Assembly: GCA_017429165.1 (NCBI GenBank)
Contig: JAFRPL010000013.1
Coordinates: 1 to 64,000, forward strand
DNA length: 64,000 bases
Source of the DNA: Clostridia bacterium
GTDB taxonomy: Bacteria; Bacillota; Clostridia; Oscillospirales; CAG-382
Direction of reading: 5' to 3'
This document shows positions 7,829-16,497 of the stretch, piece by piece. Numbering within the stretch: position 1 is the stretch's first letter; every line of letters begins with the position of its first letter. The notes under the pieces are model-generated. The model was not told where the DNA came from. It ran no database searches and saw only the letters and a list, made by a program, of their open reading frames with translations. The position numbers and the translations under genes were made by a program.

Positions 7829-8809
7829 ATGAAAAACAGGAAGACGACCGATCTTATACTTGCAAAGATAAAAGAATACGATAAAATCGTCATCTCGCGC
7901 CATCTGCGCCCCGACGGCGACGCGCTGGGGTCTTCCAAAGGGCTCGCGGCGGCGCTGCGCGCCTCTTTTCCCGAAAAGCGTATAATGCTCGCGAGCGAGG
8001 ACGCAAGCGAAAACCTGGCGTTTCTGGGCCCCGACGACGGTCAGCCCGACGACGCGTTTTATTCGGGCACGCTGCTCATATGCCTCGATTGCGGCAACCC
8101 GGAACGGCTTTCCAACAAAAAGTACGCGCTCGCCAAAGAGATAATAAAGATCGACCACCACCCGAACATACGCCCCTACGGGGATATAATGTGGGTCGAA
8201 CCCGAACGCTCGTCGGTGTGCGAAATGATTGCCGATTTCTGTATGCGGTACAAAAGCGAGATAGTCACAACGGGCGAAGCCGCGTATTTCCTTTATACCG
8301 GGCTCGTGACCGATTCCGGCAGGTTCAAGTATTCGGTCAACGGCGACACGATGCGCGTCGCGGGTTTTTTGCTCGACAAAGGCATAAACACCGAACTGCT
8401 TTTCGCACATCTGAATCTTGACGATTTCTCGTGGCTCAAATACAAGTCGTTCGTTTACAGGAATATGAAGATCACCCCGAACGGCGCGGCGCACATACGA
8501 ATAACGTGCAAAACGCGCGAAAAGTTCGCGCTCACTTCCGAGCAGGCGAGCGAGACGGTCTATATGATGGAATCCATCAAGGGCTGCCTGATCTGGCTCG
8601 CGTTTATAGACTACGAAGACGGCTCCACCCGGGTGCGGCTGAGATCGCGGTTCGTGCAGACCAACCGTATCGCCGAAAAATACGGCGGAGGCGGTCACGA
8701 ATACGCCAGCGGCGCCACTCTGCGCGGCTCAAAACAGATAAATTCTTTCCTCGCTGATTGCGACGCGCTGCTTTACGAATACAAATCCACTCACGAGGGC
8801 TGGATATGA
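7829..8809 (+). CDS. DHH/DHHA1 phosphoesterase, NrnA-type (second copy)
   Basis: A 326-residue paralogue of the preceding gene, starting at the ATG at 7829 one base after the first copy stops, with cggag upstream. It keeps SRHLRPDGDALGSS, LICLDCGN, KIDHHP, LVTDSGRF and YGGGGHEYASGAT, so the catalytic set appears intact. Sequence identity to the first copy is moderate outside the motifs, pointing to an old duplication rather than a recent tandem repeat. The two may differ in substrate (nanoRNA, pAp or cyclic-dinucleotide product pGpG/pApA); this cannot be told from motifs alone. Confidence 0.88.
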   Translation: MKNRKTTDLILAKIKEYDKIVISRHLRPDGDALGSSKGLAAALRASFPEKRIMLASEDASENLAFLGPDDGQPDDAFYSGTLLICLDCGNPERLSNKKYALAKEIIKIDHHPNIRPYGDIMWVEPERSSVCEMIADFCMRYKSEIVTTGEAAYFLYTGLVTDSGRFKYSVNGDTMRVAGFLLDKGINTELLFAHLNLDDFSWLKYKSFVYRNMKITPNGAAHIRITCKTREKFALTSEQASETVYMMESIKGCLIWLAFIDYEDGSTRVRLRSRFVQTNRIAEKYGGGGHEYASGATLRGSKQINSFLADCDALLYEYKSTHEGWI

Positions 8810-9516
8810 AGATACTTCTGACCAACGACGACGGGCTCAATTCCGAAGGGCTCGCGGTCCTGCTTGAAAAAGCCGGGAACATAGGCGAGATCACCGTCGT
8901 GGCGCCGCTCGCCGAGCAAAGCTGCAAAAGCCACGGAATAGAAGTGAAAAAGCCGTTTGCGGTGAACAAATGCACGCTTCCCGGAGCCGTGCGCGCCTAC
9001 GCCGTGGATTCCACCCCAGCCGACTGCGTGCGGTTCGCAATAGAAGGATTGGGCGAAAGCTTCGATCTGGTGCTTTCGGGCATCAACCGCGGCTATAATC
9101 TGGGCAAGGATATACTCTATTCCGGAACCGTCGGCGCGTGTTTCGAAGCTTCCGCTTTCGGCGTGAAGGCCGTGGCGGTCTCCACGTTCCCCGAATCGCC
9201 GCAGGTCGCATCGGCATATCTCAAACAGCTGTACGAACTGTTTTGCGAGCGCGAGCTGCTGAAGATAGCCGAGGTGTTCAATATCAACGTGCCCGATTCT
9301 CCCAAAGGAATTCTGTTCACCCGGCAGGGCGGGCCGTATTACCGCGACCGTTTCACCGATCTGGGCGACGGCACGTTCATACAGCGCGGTTACTGCGCCT
9401 ACGAAAGCTCGAACGACCTCACGTACGACACCGACGCCGTTATGAACGGATATATTTCGGTCACTCCTCTCACTACCGAGCGCACGGATTTAAAAGCATA
9501 CGAAACGCTGAAATAG
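8806..9516 (+). CDS. surE: 5'-nucleotidase SurE
   Basis: A 236-residue protein from the ATG at 8806, which overlaps the stop of the preceding gene as ATGA. The start MKILLTNDDGLNSEGL with its DD pair, the later VDSTPADCVRFAI, LVLSGINRGYNLG and ILYSGTVGACFEA are the SurE metal-site and substrate motifs. SurE releases phosphate from nucleoside 5'- and 3'-monophosphates. Downstream of two NrnA-type enzymes it could act on the mononucleotides they release. A bidirectional terminator follows. Confidence 0.95.
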   Translation: MKILLTNDDGLNSEGLAVLLEKAGNIGEITVVAPLAEQSCKSHGIEVKKPFAVNKCTLPGAVRAYAVDSTPADCVRFAIEGLGESFDLVLSGINRGYNLGKDILYSGTVGACFEASAFGVKAVAVSTFPESPQVASAYLKQLYELFCERELLKIAEVFNINVPDSPKGILFTRQGGPYYRDRFTDLGDGTFIQRGYCAYESSNDLTYDTDAVMNGYISVTPLTTERTDLKAYETLK

Positions 9517-9526
9517 AAAAGCAGAA

Positions 9527-9555
9527 AAAGACGGCTGCAAAACGCAGCCGTCTTT
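9527..9555. terminator. Bidirectional terminator between surE and the OB-repeat lipoprotein gene
   Basis: A 12-base-pair stem AAAGACGGCTGC/GCAGCCGTCTTT with a five-base loop and T-rich sequence on the surE side and an A-rich run on the other, so it can stop both converging transcripts. Confidence 0.9.
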
Positions 9556-9573
9556 ATTGTTTTTACGGGTATG

Positions 9574-11808
9574 TTATTTTGTGAAAGTGCAGCCGGAATC
9601 AAATTCGATGGTGCCCTGGAAATTCTTGAGTTTGCCGGAGACGGTTATGACGTCGCCCACGGCGAGGTTTTCGGCGCCTTCGCCTTTGAGGCGGTAGCAC
9701 ATAACGGATTTATCCGCCACTTTTATGGTAACGGTGATATTGCCGTATTCTTCGCTGTACTCGGTGTTGATCTCGGTGATCTCGCCGGTGAGCGAATAGG
9801 TGTTGCCGAGCGCGGTGCCGACTTCGAGCGCGAACGCGGCTTCGAGTATTTCGGCTTCGGTGGTGAGGACCGCTTCGCCTTCGCCCTTGGAGACCGTGAC
9901 GAAAGTGGAATTTTCGACGAATTCTACGGTGCCTTTGTAGTTCTTTATGTCGCCGGTGACGGTGATGACATCGCCCACGCCGACAGTCGCGGCGTCGTCG
10001 CCTTTGAGACGGAAGCATTGCAAAGTCTTATCGCCGACTTTTATATTGACGGTGACGTTATCGTATTGTTCGTTGTAAGGCGTGACCATGGCGGTAACTT
10101 CTCCCGTAAGGGTGACAGCGCTGCCAAGCGCCTCGCCGTCTGCGAGCGCGAACGCTCTTTCGAGTATCGCCGCCACGTCGCCGCTGTCTTCGCCGCCGTG
10201 TTCGTTGTGGCCGCCGAGTACGAAGGTGCAGCCCTTGTCGAATTCTATAGTACCGTCATAGTTCTTGAGCGTGCCGGTGACGGTGATGACGTCGCCAACG
10301 GCGAGGTTTTCGGCGCCTTCGCCCGCAAGGCGGAAGCACTGGACCACTTTATCCGCCACCTTGATATTGACGGTGACGTTTTTGTATTCCTCGCTGTACG
10401 CGGTGGGGATCTCGGTTATCTCGCCCGTGAGGGTGTAGGAGCCTTCGAGCGACTTGCCGGCTTCGAGCGCGAAAGCTTTTTCGAGTATTTCGGCTTCGGT
10501 GAGCTCGTGTGCCACGAGTTTGATATCGAACGTAACTTCCTTGCTCGCGTCGCCGCACTTGAGCGTAGCGGTGACCTTGACTGCGGCGTCGGTGTCGGGG
10601 AGCGTGATGATCATCTTGCCGTTTTCAAACTTGACGGCGTCGTTATCGGAGCTCCATTCTATGCTGACCTGTTCGTAGGATTTGCCGACTGCGGGGACTT
10701 CGATTTCGGCGGCGCTGTAGTATTCGTTCTTCAAGCTGAGGCTGCCCGCTTCGAATTCGAGCATTTCCTCATCGCTCTTGGAAGGAAGACTTACATATTC
10801 GAACGCGTCGACGCTCACGGGAGTGAGATAGAACGCGCCGTTGTAAATGCAGATGACGCCGGTGGCGTTGGCGATCCAGCCGAAATGGTCGGAGTGATCT
10901 TTCTTGAATTTTTCCTGGTCGTCCTTGGAGATGGGGCAGGTGGAAGACGAGATGCGGATGTAGGATTCTTTATCGCCCAGTTTGAACTTATAGTAACCGC
11001 TGCCAGCTTCTTCGCCGGTGATCTCCACGTTCTTGAGCGTGACGAGCATCGCCTGCTTTCCGGCAAGAGCCGCGTCGTCGAGCGCGGAAGCCGCGGCGTA
11101 TATCTCGGTATAATCCACGGGGACGACTTCCCTCTTGCCCGCGTCGAGTATCTCGACCGTGGCGGAAGTGATCTCGAGAGTGCCGTTATACAGCGATTTG
11201 ACGCCGGAGACCGAAACGGTCATACCGACTTCAACTCCGTCGTCGGCGGCGGGATCGCTCGCCATTCCGTAAACGTAGAAGCCGCAGTCGTCGCCCTGGA
11301 TGTACAGGCAGTTGGCGGTGTTGCCGAGCGATTTTGCCATTATGCCGGTGACTATGCCTTTGACCGCGACCGCGTCATTTTCGGCGGCGGCGAGATAGCC
11401 TTCCCACGAAAGCATCTTGAATTCGGGGACCTTGCATTCGAGCGCAAGCTCGGAAGTGTTGCCGGCTTCGTCCTTGACGGCGCCCTTGAGGGTGTATTCG
11501 ATATCGGTGACGGCTTTTTCGTCGACGTCTACGGTGACTTTGCCTTCGCCTTTGACTACCTTTACGCCTTCGGGGTTGCCGGACTTGACGTCAACGGTCC
11601 AGTCGACGTCGTATTTGACGCCGTCGATGGTGACGGAATCGACGAGGTCGAAATCGCCCGCCGTGACGGAAATGTTCTTGTACTTGGAAAACAGATACTC
11701 TTTTGCGCGGGTGAGCGGATCGTCGGCTTTGTCATCGCCGCCGCCGCACGAAACGAGCGCGGCTGCGCAGAGCACGACGGCAAGGATCAGCGCTAATAGT
11801 TTTTTCAT
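9574..11808 (-). CDS. Lipoprotein with three C-terminal OB-like repeats
   Basis: A 744-residue secreted protein. A lipoprotein signal ends with LVSCGGG (lipobox cysteine near residue 21). Residues about 130-345 contain an OB-fold-like unit with ESYIRISSSTCPIS and VICIYNGAFYLTPVSV. The C-terminal 300 residues are three tandem repeats of about 100 residues (roughly 438-544, 545-650 and 651-744), each with AEILEKAFALE, YTLTGEIT, NVTVNIKVADK, CFRL and GDVITVTG, a pattern of the OB-fold type seen in extracellular nuclease-associated proteins. No catalytic motif was recognised. It is the last gene of the RDD-ABC-nuclease operon, 16 bases after the nuclease lipoprotein, so a role in binding the same substrate outside the membrane is likely but inferred. 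Confidence 0.8.
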   Translation of the reverse strand: MKKLLALILAVVLCAAALVSCGGGDDKADDPLTRAKEYLFSKYKNISVTAGDFDLVDSVTIDGVKYDVDWTVDVKSGNPEGVKVVKGEGKVTVDVDEKAVTDIEYTLKGAVKDEAGNTSELALECKVPEFKMLSWEGYLAAAENDAVAVKGIVTGIMAKSLGNTANCLYIQGDDCGFYVYGMASDPAADDGVEVGMTVSVSGVKSLYNGTLEITSATVEILDAGKREVVPVDYTEIYAAASALDDAALAGKQAMLVTLKNVEITGEEAGSGYYKFKLGDKESYIRISSSTCPISKDDQEKFKKDHSDHFGWIANATGVICIYNGAFYLTPVSVDAFEYVSLPSKSDEEMLEFEAGSLSLKNEYYSAAEIEVPAVGKSYEQVSIEWSSDNDAVKFENGKMIITLPDTDAAVKVTATLKCGDASKEVTFDIKLVAHELTEAEILEKAFALEAGKSLEGSYTLTGEITEIPTAYSEEYKNVTVNIKVADKVVQCFRLAGEGAENLAVGDVITVTGTLKNYDGTIEFDKGCTFVLGGHNEHGGEDSGDVAAILERAFALADGEALGSAVTLTGEVTAMVTPYNEQYDNVTVNIKVGDKTLQCFRLKGDDAATVGVGDVITVTGDIKNYKGTVEFVENSTFVTVSKGEGEAVLTTEAEILEAAFALEVGTALGNTYSLTGEITEINTEYSEEYGNITVTIKVADKSVMCYRLKGEGAENLAVGDVITVSGKLKNFQGTIEFDSGCTFTK

Positions 11809-11824
11809 TGGTCATTCCTCTTTC

Positions 11825-13162
11825 TTAATAAAATGTGATATCCGAAAGCGCGAACACGCGCACCTGGTAATTGCCGTTGAAATACGCCACCACGCCTTTT
11901 ACGTCGATGGTCTTGCCGATCCACGATTTGCCGTCGATAAGCTTGCCGTCTTCGCCGTAAAACGGATTGGTGCGGACGGTGATGGTCTTGCCGCCGTATT
12001 CCACGGTGAGCGAAAGCGCGCCGTACGAAGAGCTGTCCTCGTTGGACGTCATATATACGTCGGTGATGCGCGCCTCGCGCAGCTCGACTGAGGTATCCAT
12101 CGCCAGGAACGCGCAGTCGAATTCTTTTTCGCCTTTGTCTTCGCCAAGGTCGACAGTGACTTTGCCGCCGGCGAGCGTGGGCACCGAAACGGGCACGAAC
12201 GCCGCCGCGTTGCCCTTGCTTATGAGCATTATGTTGTTTGGATCGTCGGGTTTCATGGCGCGGTAGGTCAGGCCGGAAACCTGATATGTCCCGCCGCCTT
12301 CGTAATACTGCACCGAGCCGACTATGCGGGAGCGGTTGCCGACTTCGAGTATATCGAGTCCGTCGCCGGTGAGCCCGAAACCGTAATAGACGTAGATGCC
12401 GTAATAACGGTCGGTCTCGGCGTCGTAGTCTTCTATATACACGCCGTTGTTATAGTTCTTGGTGATGACGCCTTCGAACGATACCTTTTTGCCGTTGTAT
12501 TCTTCTATGTTGCAGCGGATCTCCTTGAGCGTTACGGGGATCGCTTCGCCGTACGGAAAATCGGGGTCTTTTTCGCCCGAATAGATATTGAGCTTTTCGC
12601 GCTTGGCCTGCGCGATGGCTTTGGTGCAGGTGTCGCCGTAGCGGTTGTTGGCCGAAGACGAGGCGACCGCGAGCCCTTCCTGCAATATCTCTATATTCAG
12701 GTTACGGTATTCCGATTGCGCGTCGGGCTTATACCATATCCACACGAGATGTCTGCCGCCCGTGGAATCGAGGTTCCAGTTGGCGTCGTCGGATTCGACG
12801 AGTATCTCGTACGCGGACGAAAGCTTTGTTTTGGTAAAATTAGAGGCTTTTTTACCGTATTCTTCGATCTTGCCGGTGGATTCCGGGGTGTTGACGGCGA
12901 GATATCTGGCTTTGAGCACTCCGCTGTCGCTCACGGACGAAGGCACGTTGAAATGCGTGGTGTCGCCGTCGATGAACATCTTGACCGTGACGACCTGCTT
13001 GAGCGTATCGGAATTCATATCCAGCGCAAAAGCGGCGTAATCCTGATGTTCGGTATCTTCGGGTCCGGAATTTTCGGCGGGATCTTTGCGGCACGCCGCC
13101 AGGCACCCGAGCAGCAACGCGAGCGCCAGCAGCAGCGAAAGGATTTTAAAAGTGTTTTTCAT
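11825..13162 (-). CDS. Lipoprotein with staphylococcal-nuclease-like and OB-like domains
   Basis: A 445-residue lipoprotein (lipobox LAAC near residue 24). Residues about 55-195 match the thermonuclease (SNase) fold: IDGDT, ARYLAVNTPES, EYGKKASNFTK, GGRHLVWIWY and AQAKREKLNIYSGE align with the Ca-dependent nuclease. The catalytic arginines and glutamate are present, but the aspartate of the family's VDTPE is asparagine here, which may alter metal binding. The rest holds an OB-like unit (KKVSFEGVITKNYNNGVYIED) and a second at the C-terminus. This domain mix recalls secreted nucleases of the YhcR type, which cut DNA and RNA outside the cell. It lies between the ABC binding protein and the OB-repeat lipoprotein. 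Confidence 0.85.
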   Translation of the reverse strand: MKNTFKILSLLLALALLLGCLAACRKDPAENSGPEDTEHQDYAAFALDMNSDTLKQVVTVKMFIDGDTTHFNVPSSVSDSGVLKARYLAVNTPESTGKIEEYGKKASNFTKTKLSSAYEILVESDDANWNLDSTGGRHLVWIWYKPDAQSEYRNLNIEILQEGLAVASSSANNRYGDTCTKAIAQAKREKLNIYSGEKDPDFPYGEAIPVTLKEIRCNIEEYNGKKVSFEGVITKNYNNGVYIEDYDAETDRYYGIYVYYGFGLTGDGLDILEVGNRSRIVGSVQYYEGGGTYQVSGLTYRAMKPDDPNNIMLISKGNAAAFVPVSVPTLAGGKVTVDLGEDKGEKEFDCAFLAMDTSVELREARITDVYMTSNEDSSSYGALSLTVEYGGKTITVRTNPFYGEDGKLIDGKSWIGKTIDVKGVVAYFNGNYQVRVFALSDITFY

Positions 13163-13180
13163 AGCTTTGTTGTTCCGTTA

Positions 13181-14587
13181 TCAGCCGCCCTGATATTCGC
13201 ATTCGTCAATGGCGTCGGAGAACGCTTTGTCGATGAATGCGTCGACGTCGGTGATATCGGTTTCGGAAATGCACTTGGAAATGAGCGCGCCGACCTGGTC
13301 GCGGGCGGTTGAAGAACCGTTGAACGCGGGCGAGGTGTAATAGTAATCGGCCTGTTCAAGGCACACTTTGGCGCTGAGCGCGGAGATATATTTGCCGCCA
13401 TCCGCCTTGGCAATGAAATCGGCGTAAGTGGGGTTCTGCGAAACCGATTTGATGACGGGAACGTAGCCCGAAGCCATGGAGAATTCCGCCTGGAACTCAA
13501 CGGAAGTGATGAGGTACTTGAGGAACAGCCAGGATGCGAGCACTTCCTGAGGATTGTCTTTTTTGAATATGCAGATGCTGGGGCCCTGGGAGATTATCTT
13601 CTGATTGTCTGCATTGGCCTGAGGAATGGAGGTTATGCCCACTTCGAACGGATACGAGCCGTCGTCGTTGGCGCTGGGGCGCTGATGGGTCGCGCCGGCG
13701 GAAGAGCCGATGCACATATAGCATCTGATGCCGTTGGTGGAGGTGAACAGACCGGAGGTGTAGGAGCCGTAGAGTTTCTGGGTGGTGATCCAGCCGTTCT
13801 GATACCATTCGCGGTATCTCTTTACGAAATTCTTGTTCACGTCGTTATTGAACAGATAGTGTTCGCCGTTGGCGCTGGTGTACGGGGATTCCAGCTGTTC
13901 GCACATGGTGATGAACCAGTTGGCTTCGCTGTCGTAGCCCATGGGGATACTTTGAGGGTCGATCTCCTTTATGCGGCGGCAGAGAGCTTCCATTTCGTCC
14001 CAGGTCTTGGGAGGAGTGAGTCCGTTGGCTTCGAAGAAGGTCTTGTCGTAATAGAGCACTTCGGTGGACTTGGAAAACGGCATGGTGTACATAAGGCCGT
14101 CGCCGAACTGCATACCTTCTTCGTAGTAACCTTTGATGAAGTCGTTCTTCTGCTCTTCGGTGAGTCCGAGTATCTCTTTGGTGCCGTCCGCGCGGGTGAT
14201 CTCGATCTGACTGTCGATGATGTCGTCGAGCGTAGCGACCGCGCCGGTGAGGTTATACAGCGCGACGTGGTCGGGATAGCAGTACGCCATATTGGGTTCG
14301 GTGCGGTAAGAAAGCTCGGTGCTGATCTGGTTCCTTACGTCGTCGTAGCCGCCGATCTTCTCGTACGCTATATGGATGTTGGGATAAAGCTTGTTGAATT
14401 CTTCGATATAGATATCGAGAACGTCGCTCAGGTTGGAACCCATGGTGTGGTAGAATTTGACGGTGACTTCGCTTCCGTCATAGCCGCCCTCGGGAACTAT
14501 GAAGTTGGGCGCGGCTTTTGCTTTTCCGCAGGCGCAGAGCGTAAGCGCCATGGCGGCAAGCAGGATAAAAACAATCAGCTTTTTCAT
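13181..14587 (-). CDS. ABC transporter extracellular solute-binding lipoprotein (family 1)
   Basis: A 468-residue lipoprotein (MKKLIVFILLAAMALTLCAC, lipobox LCAC). Features of carbohydrate-type family 1 binding proteins: VKFYHTMGSNLSDVLDIYIEEFN, YPNIHIAYEKIGGYDDVRNQI, MPFSKSTEVLYYDKTFFEANGL and PKTWDEMEALCRRIKEI. It delivers a substrate, usually an oligosaccharide or glycerol-phosphate-type compound, to the two permeases encoded upstream. The ligand cannot be predicted from sequence. The gene is preceded by a 46-base gap after the permease and followed after 18 bases by the nuclease lipoprotein. Confidence 0.92.
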   Translation of the reverse strand: MKKLIVFILLAAMALTLCACGKAKAAPNFIVPEGGYDGSEVTVKFYHTMGSNLSDVLDIYIEEFNKLYPNIHIAYEKIGGYDDVRNQISTELSYRTEPNMAYCYPDHVALYNLTGAVATLDDIIDSQIEITRADGTKEILGLTEEQKNDFIKGYYEEGMQFGDGLMYTMPFSKSTEVLYYDKTFFEANGLTPPKTWDEMEALCRRIKEIDPQSIPMGYDSEANWFITMCEQLESPYTSANGEHYLFNNDVNKNFVKRYREWYQNGWITTQKLYGSYTSGLFTSTNGIRCYMCIGSSAGATHQRPSANDDGSYPFEVGITSIPQANADNQKIISQGPSICIFKKDNPQEVLASWLFLKYLITSVEFQAEFSMASGYVPVIKSVSQNPTYADFIAKADGGKYISALSAKVCLEQADYYYTSPAFNGSSTARDQVGALISKCISETDITDVDAFIDKAFSDAIDECEYQGG

Positions 14588-14633
14588 GTCGGGGATCCTT
14601 TCTAAGTAAAAAGTATTTATGATGTAAAATCTT

Positions 14634-15527
14634 TTAACCTTTTATGCCGCTGCGCGAAACGCCGCGGATTATGTATTTGCGCAGGAACACGAACACCAGG
14701 AACAGAGGCAGAGATACGAGCGCGACCGCGGCCATCTGCGCCGGATAGTTCGTTTCGCCCGCTTCATCCAGGAACGCGGTGCCGCGCAAGCCGTTGGTGA
14801 TCAGCTTGTGCAGGTCGTCGTTCGCGACGAGACGCGGCCAGATATAGGAGTTCCAGGCGCCCATCATCTTGAGTATAGTGATAGAGATGATGGTGGGCAG
14901 CGAAAGTGGGATCATGACTTTCCACAGATATTTGATGTCGCTGGTGCCGTCGACCTTGGCGGCGAGATACAGCTCGTTGGGTATCTGCAGGAAGTTCTGA
15001 CGAAGCAGGTAGATATAGAACACGCTCACCAAAAACGGAACGATAAGAACGGTGTAGGTGTTCATCCACCCCAGGTCGTTGACCGTGCCGTAGTTGGTTA
15101 TGGTGAACAGCTCGCCGGGGATCATCATTGTGGCGAGCAAGCCCGCGAACAGTATGTTCTTGCCCTTGAACTGCAGTCTGGCGAACGCGAACGCCGAAAG
15201 CACGGTGATTATGAGCGAAAGGATGGTGGAAACGACGCCCACTATCACGGTGTTCAGGAACAGTCTGCCCAGGTTGGCTACCCTGAACGCCTCGCTGTAG
15301 TTGGACCACATAACGTGCTGAGGCCAGAAGGTGGGGGTGCTCATACGGTATTCCTCTATGGATTTGAGCGAGGAGTTGATCATCCAGTAGAACGGGAACA
15401 GGACCACGATCGCCATAAACACGAGGAACGCGTAGGTGAGCACTTTTGCGACCACGCCGCCCGTCTTTGCGCGGCGGGTGACTTTGGAGATATCTTTTTC
15501 TTTCATAACTTTGATATTATCCGCCAT
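14634..15527 (-). CDS. Carbohydrate-type ABC transporter permease (MalG-like)
   Basis: A 297-residue integral membrane protein with about six hydrophobic helices (first LTYAFLVFMAIVVLFPFYWM) and the EAA loop region LYLAAKVDGTSDIKYLWKVMIPLS, which docks onto the ATPase. The length and features match the MalG/UgpE permease family. RBS gaggaggtg lies before the ATG. It forms a heterodimer with the preceding permease gene product in the inner membrane. Confidence 0.93.
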   Translation of the reverse strand: MADNIKVMKEKDISKVTRRAKTGGVVAKVLTYAFLVFMAIVVLFPFYWMINSSLKSIEEYRMSTPTFWPQHVMWSNYSEAFRVANLGRLFLNTVIVGVVSTILSLIITVLSAFAFARLQFKGKNILFAGLLATMMIPGELFTITNYGTVNDLGWMNTYTVLIVPFLVSVFYIYLLRQNFLQIPNELYLAAKVDGTSDIKYLWKVMIPLSLPTIISITILKMMGAWNSYIWPRLVANDDLHKLITNGLRGTAFLDEAGETNYPAQMAAVALVSLPLFLVFVFLRKYIIRGVSRSGIKG

Positions 15528-15540
15528 TGCTCACACCTCC

Positions 15541-16485
15541 TCAATAATGAACGCGTTTTTTGCTTACGTAAAGGTTTATAAGCGTAACGACGAGAATGAT
15601 GCCGAACAGTATGAGCGCCGCGGCCGAAGCGCGCCCCTGGTTATTGCTGCTGAGCGCGTCGTAGATGAACCCGACCATCGTATTCAGGCGTCCCGCGTCG
15701 TTGGCGGGGCCCATCGACTGCCCGAATATACCTATGACGCTGGAATACTCTTTGAACCCGCCGATGAAACCGGTTATGACGACGTACGCGATCATCGGTG
15801 AAAGAAGCGGCACGGTGATGCGCCAGAAAGTGCGCGAGCGCGAAGTCCCGTCGACTTTGGCGGCTTCGTAATACTGCTTGTTGACGCTCTGAAGGCCGCC
15901 CAGCAGTATGAGTATCTTGAACGGCAGCGCGTTCCACACGATATACACCACCATAACGGCGATATTCGCGGCGTAGGAGGAACCGGTGTTGATCCAGTTG
16001 ACGTTGGACCCGCCGAAGAACGTGATGATGTTATTGATGATACCTGCGTTGGAAATGAGTTCGTTCTGCGTGCCGATGAAACTGCCGACGATGTTGAACA
16101 TCGCGGCAAAGACCATCCCTATGGCGATGGTGTTGGTGACGTACGGAAGGAAGAATATGGTCTGCAGCGGCTTTTGCAGCGCTTTTATGGAATTGAGGCA
16201 GACTGCTATGAACAGCGCGAGCAGCGTTGAAATAGGCACCGTGAGCACGCACAGCAGAGCGGTGTTGCCGAGACACTGCAGGAATTTCTGATACTTGACG
16301 ACTTTTACGAAGTTCTGCACGCCGAAGCTGAACGTCGCGCCGCCCGCGGCCTCCAGCCCCTTATATCCGTCGAGGAAAGCCATGCGGATCGTGTTTATTA
16401 TGGGCCATACCGTGAACACCAGCAGCAATATGATAGCCGGCGAAAGATAAAGCCACGCTTTCCATTGTTGTTTGTTGTCTACCAT
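15541..16485 (-). CDS. Carbohydrate-type ABC transporter permease (MalF/UgpA-like)
   Basis: A 314-residue membrane protein with about six helices (first LYLSPAIILLLVFTVWPIINTI, the typical start of the family) and the EAA loop YYEAAKVDGTSRSRTFWRITVPLLSP. It pairs with the MalG-like permease 13 bases downstream. An AAGGGG ribosome binding site precedes the ATG. Confidence 0.93.
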   Translation of the reverse strand: MVDNKQQWKAWLYLSPAIILLLVFTVWPIINTIRMAFLDGYKGLEAAGGATFSFGVQNFVKVVKYQKFLQCLGNTALLCVLTVPISTLLALFIAVCLNSIKALQKPLQTIFFLPYVTNTIAIGMVFAAMFNIVGSFIGTQNELISNAGIINNIITFFGGSNVNWINTGSSYAANIAVMVVYIVWNALPFKILILLGGLQSVNKQYYEAAKVDGTSRSRTFWRITVPLLSPMIAYVVITGFIGGFKEYSSVIGIFGQSMGPANDAGRLNTMVGFIYDALSSNNQGRASAAALILFGIILVVTLINLYVSKKRVHY

Positions 16486-16497
16486 TTTATGTACCCC

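Noticed and set aside
9571..11796. A 741-codon open frame on the + strand
   Set aside because: It is antisense to the OB-repeat lipoprotein, lacks a ribosome binding site, signal or domain, and arises from the GC codon bias of the real gene on the minus strand.
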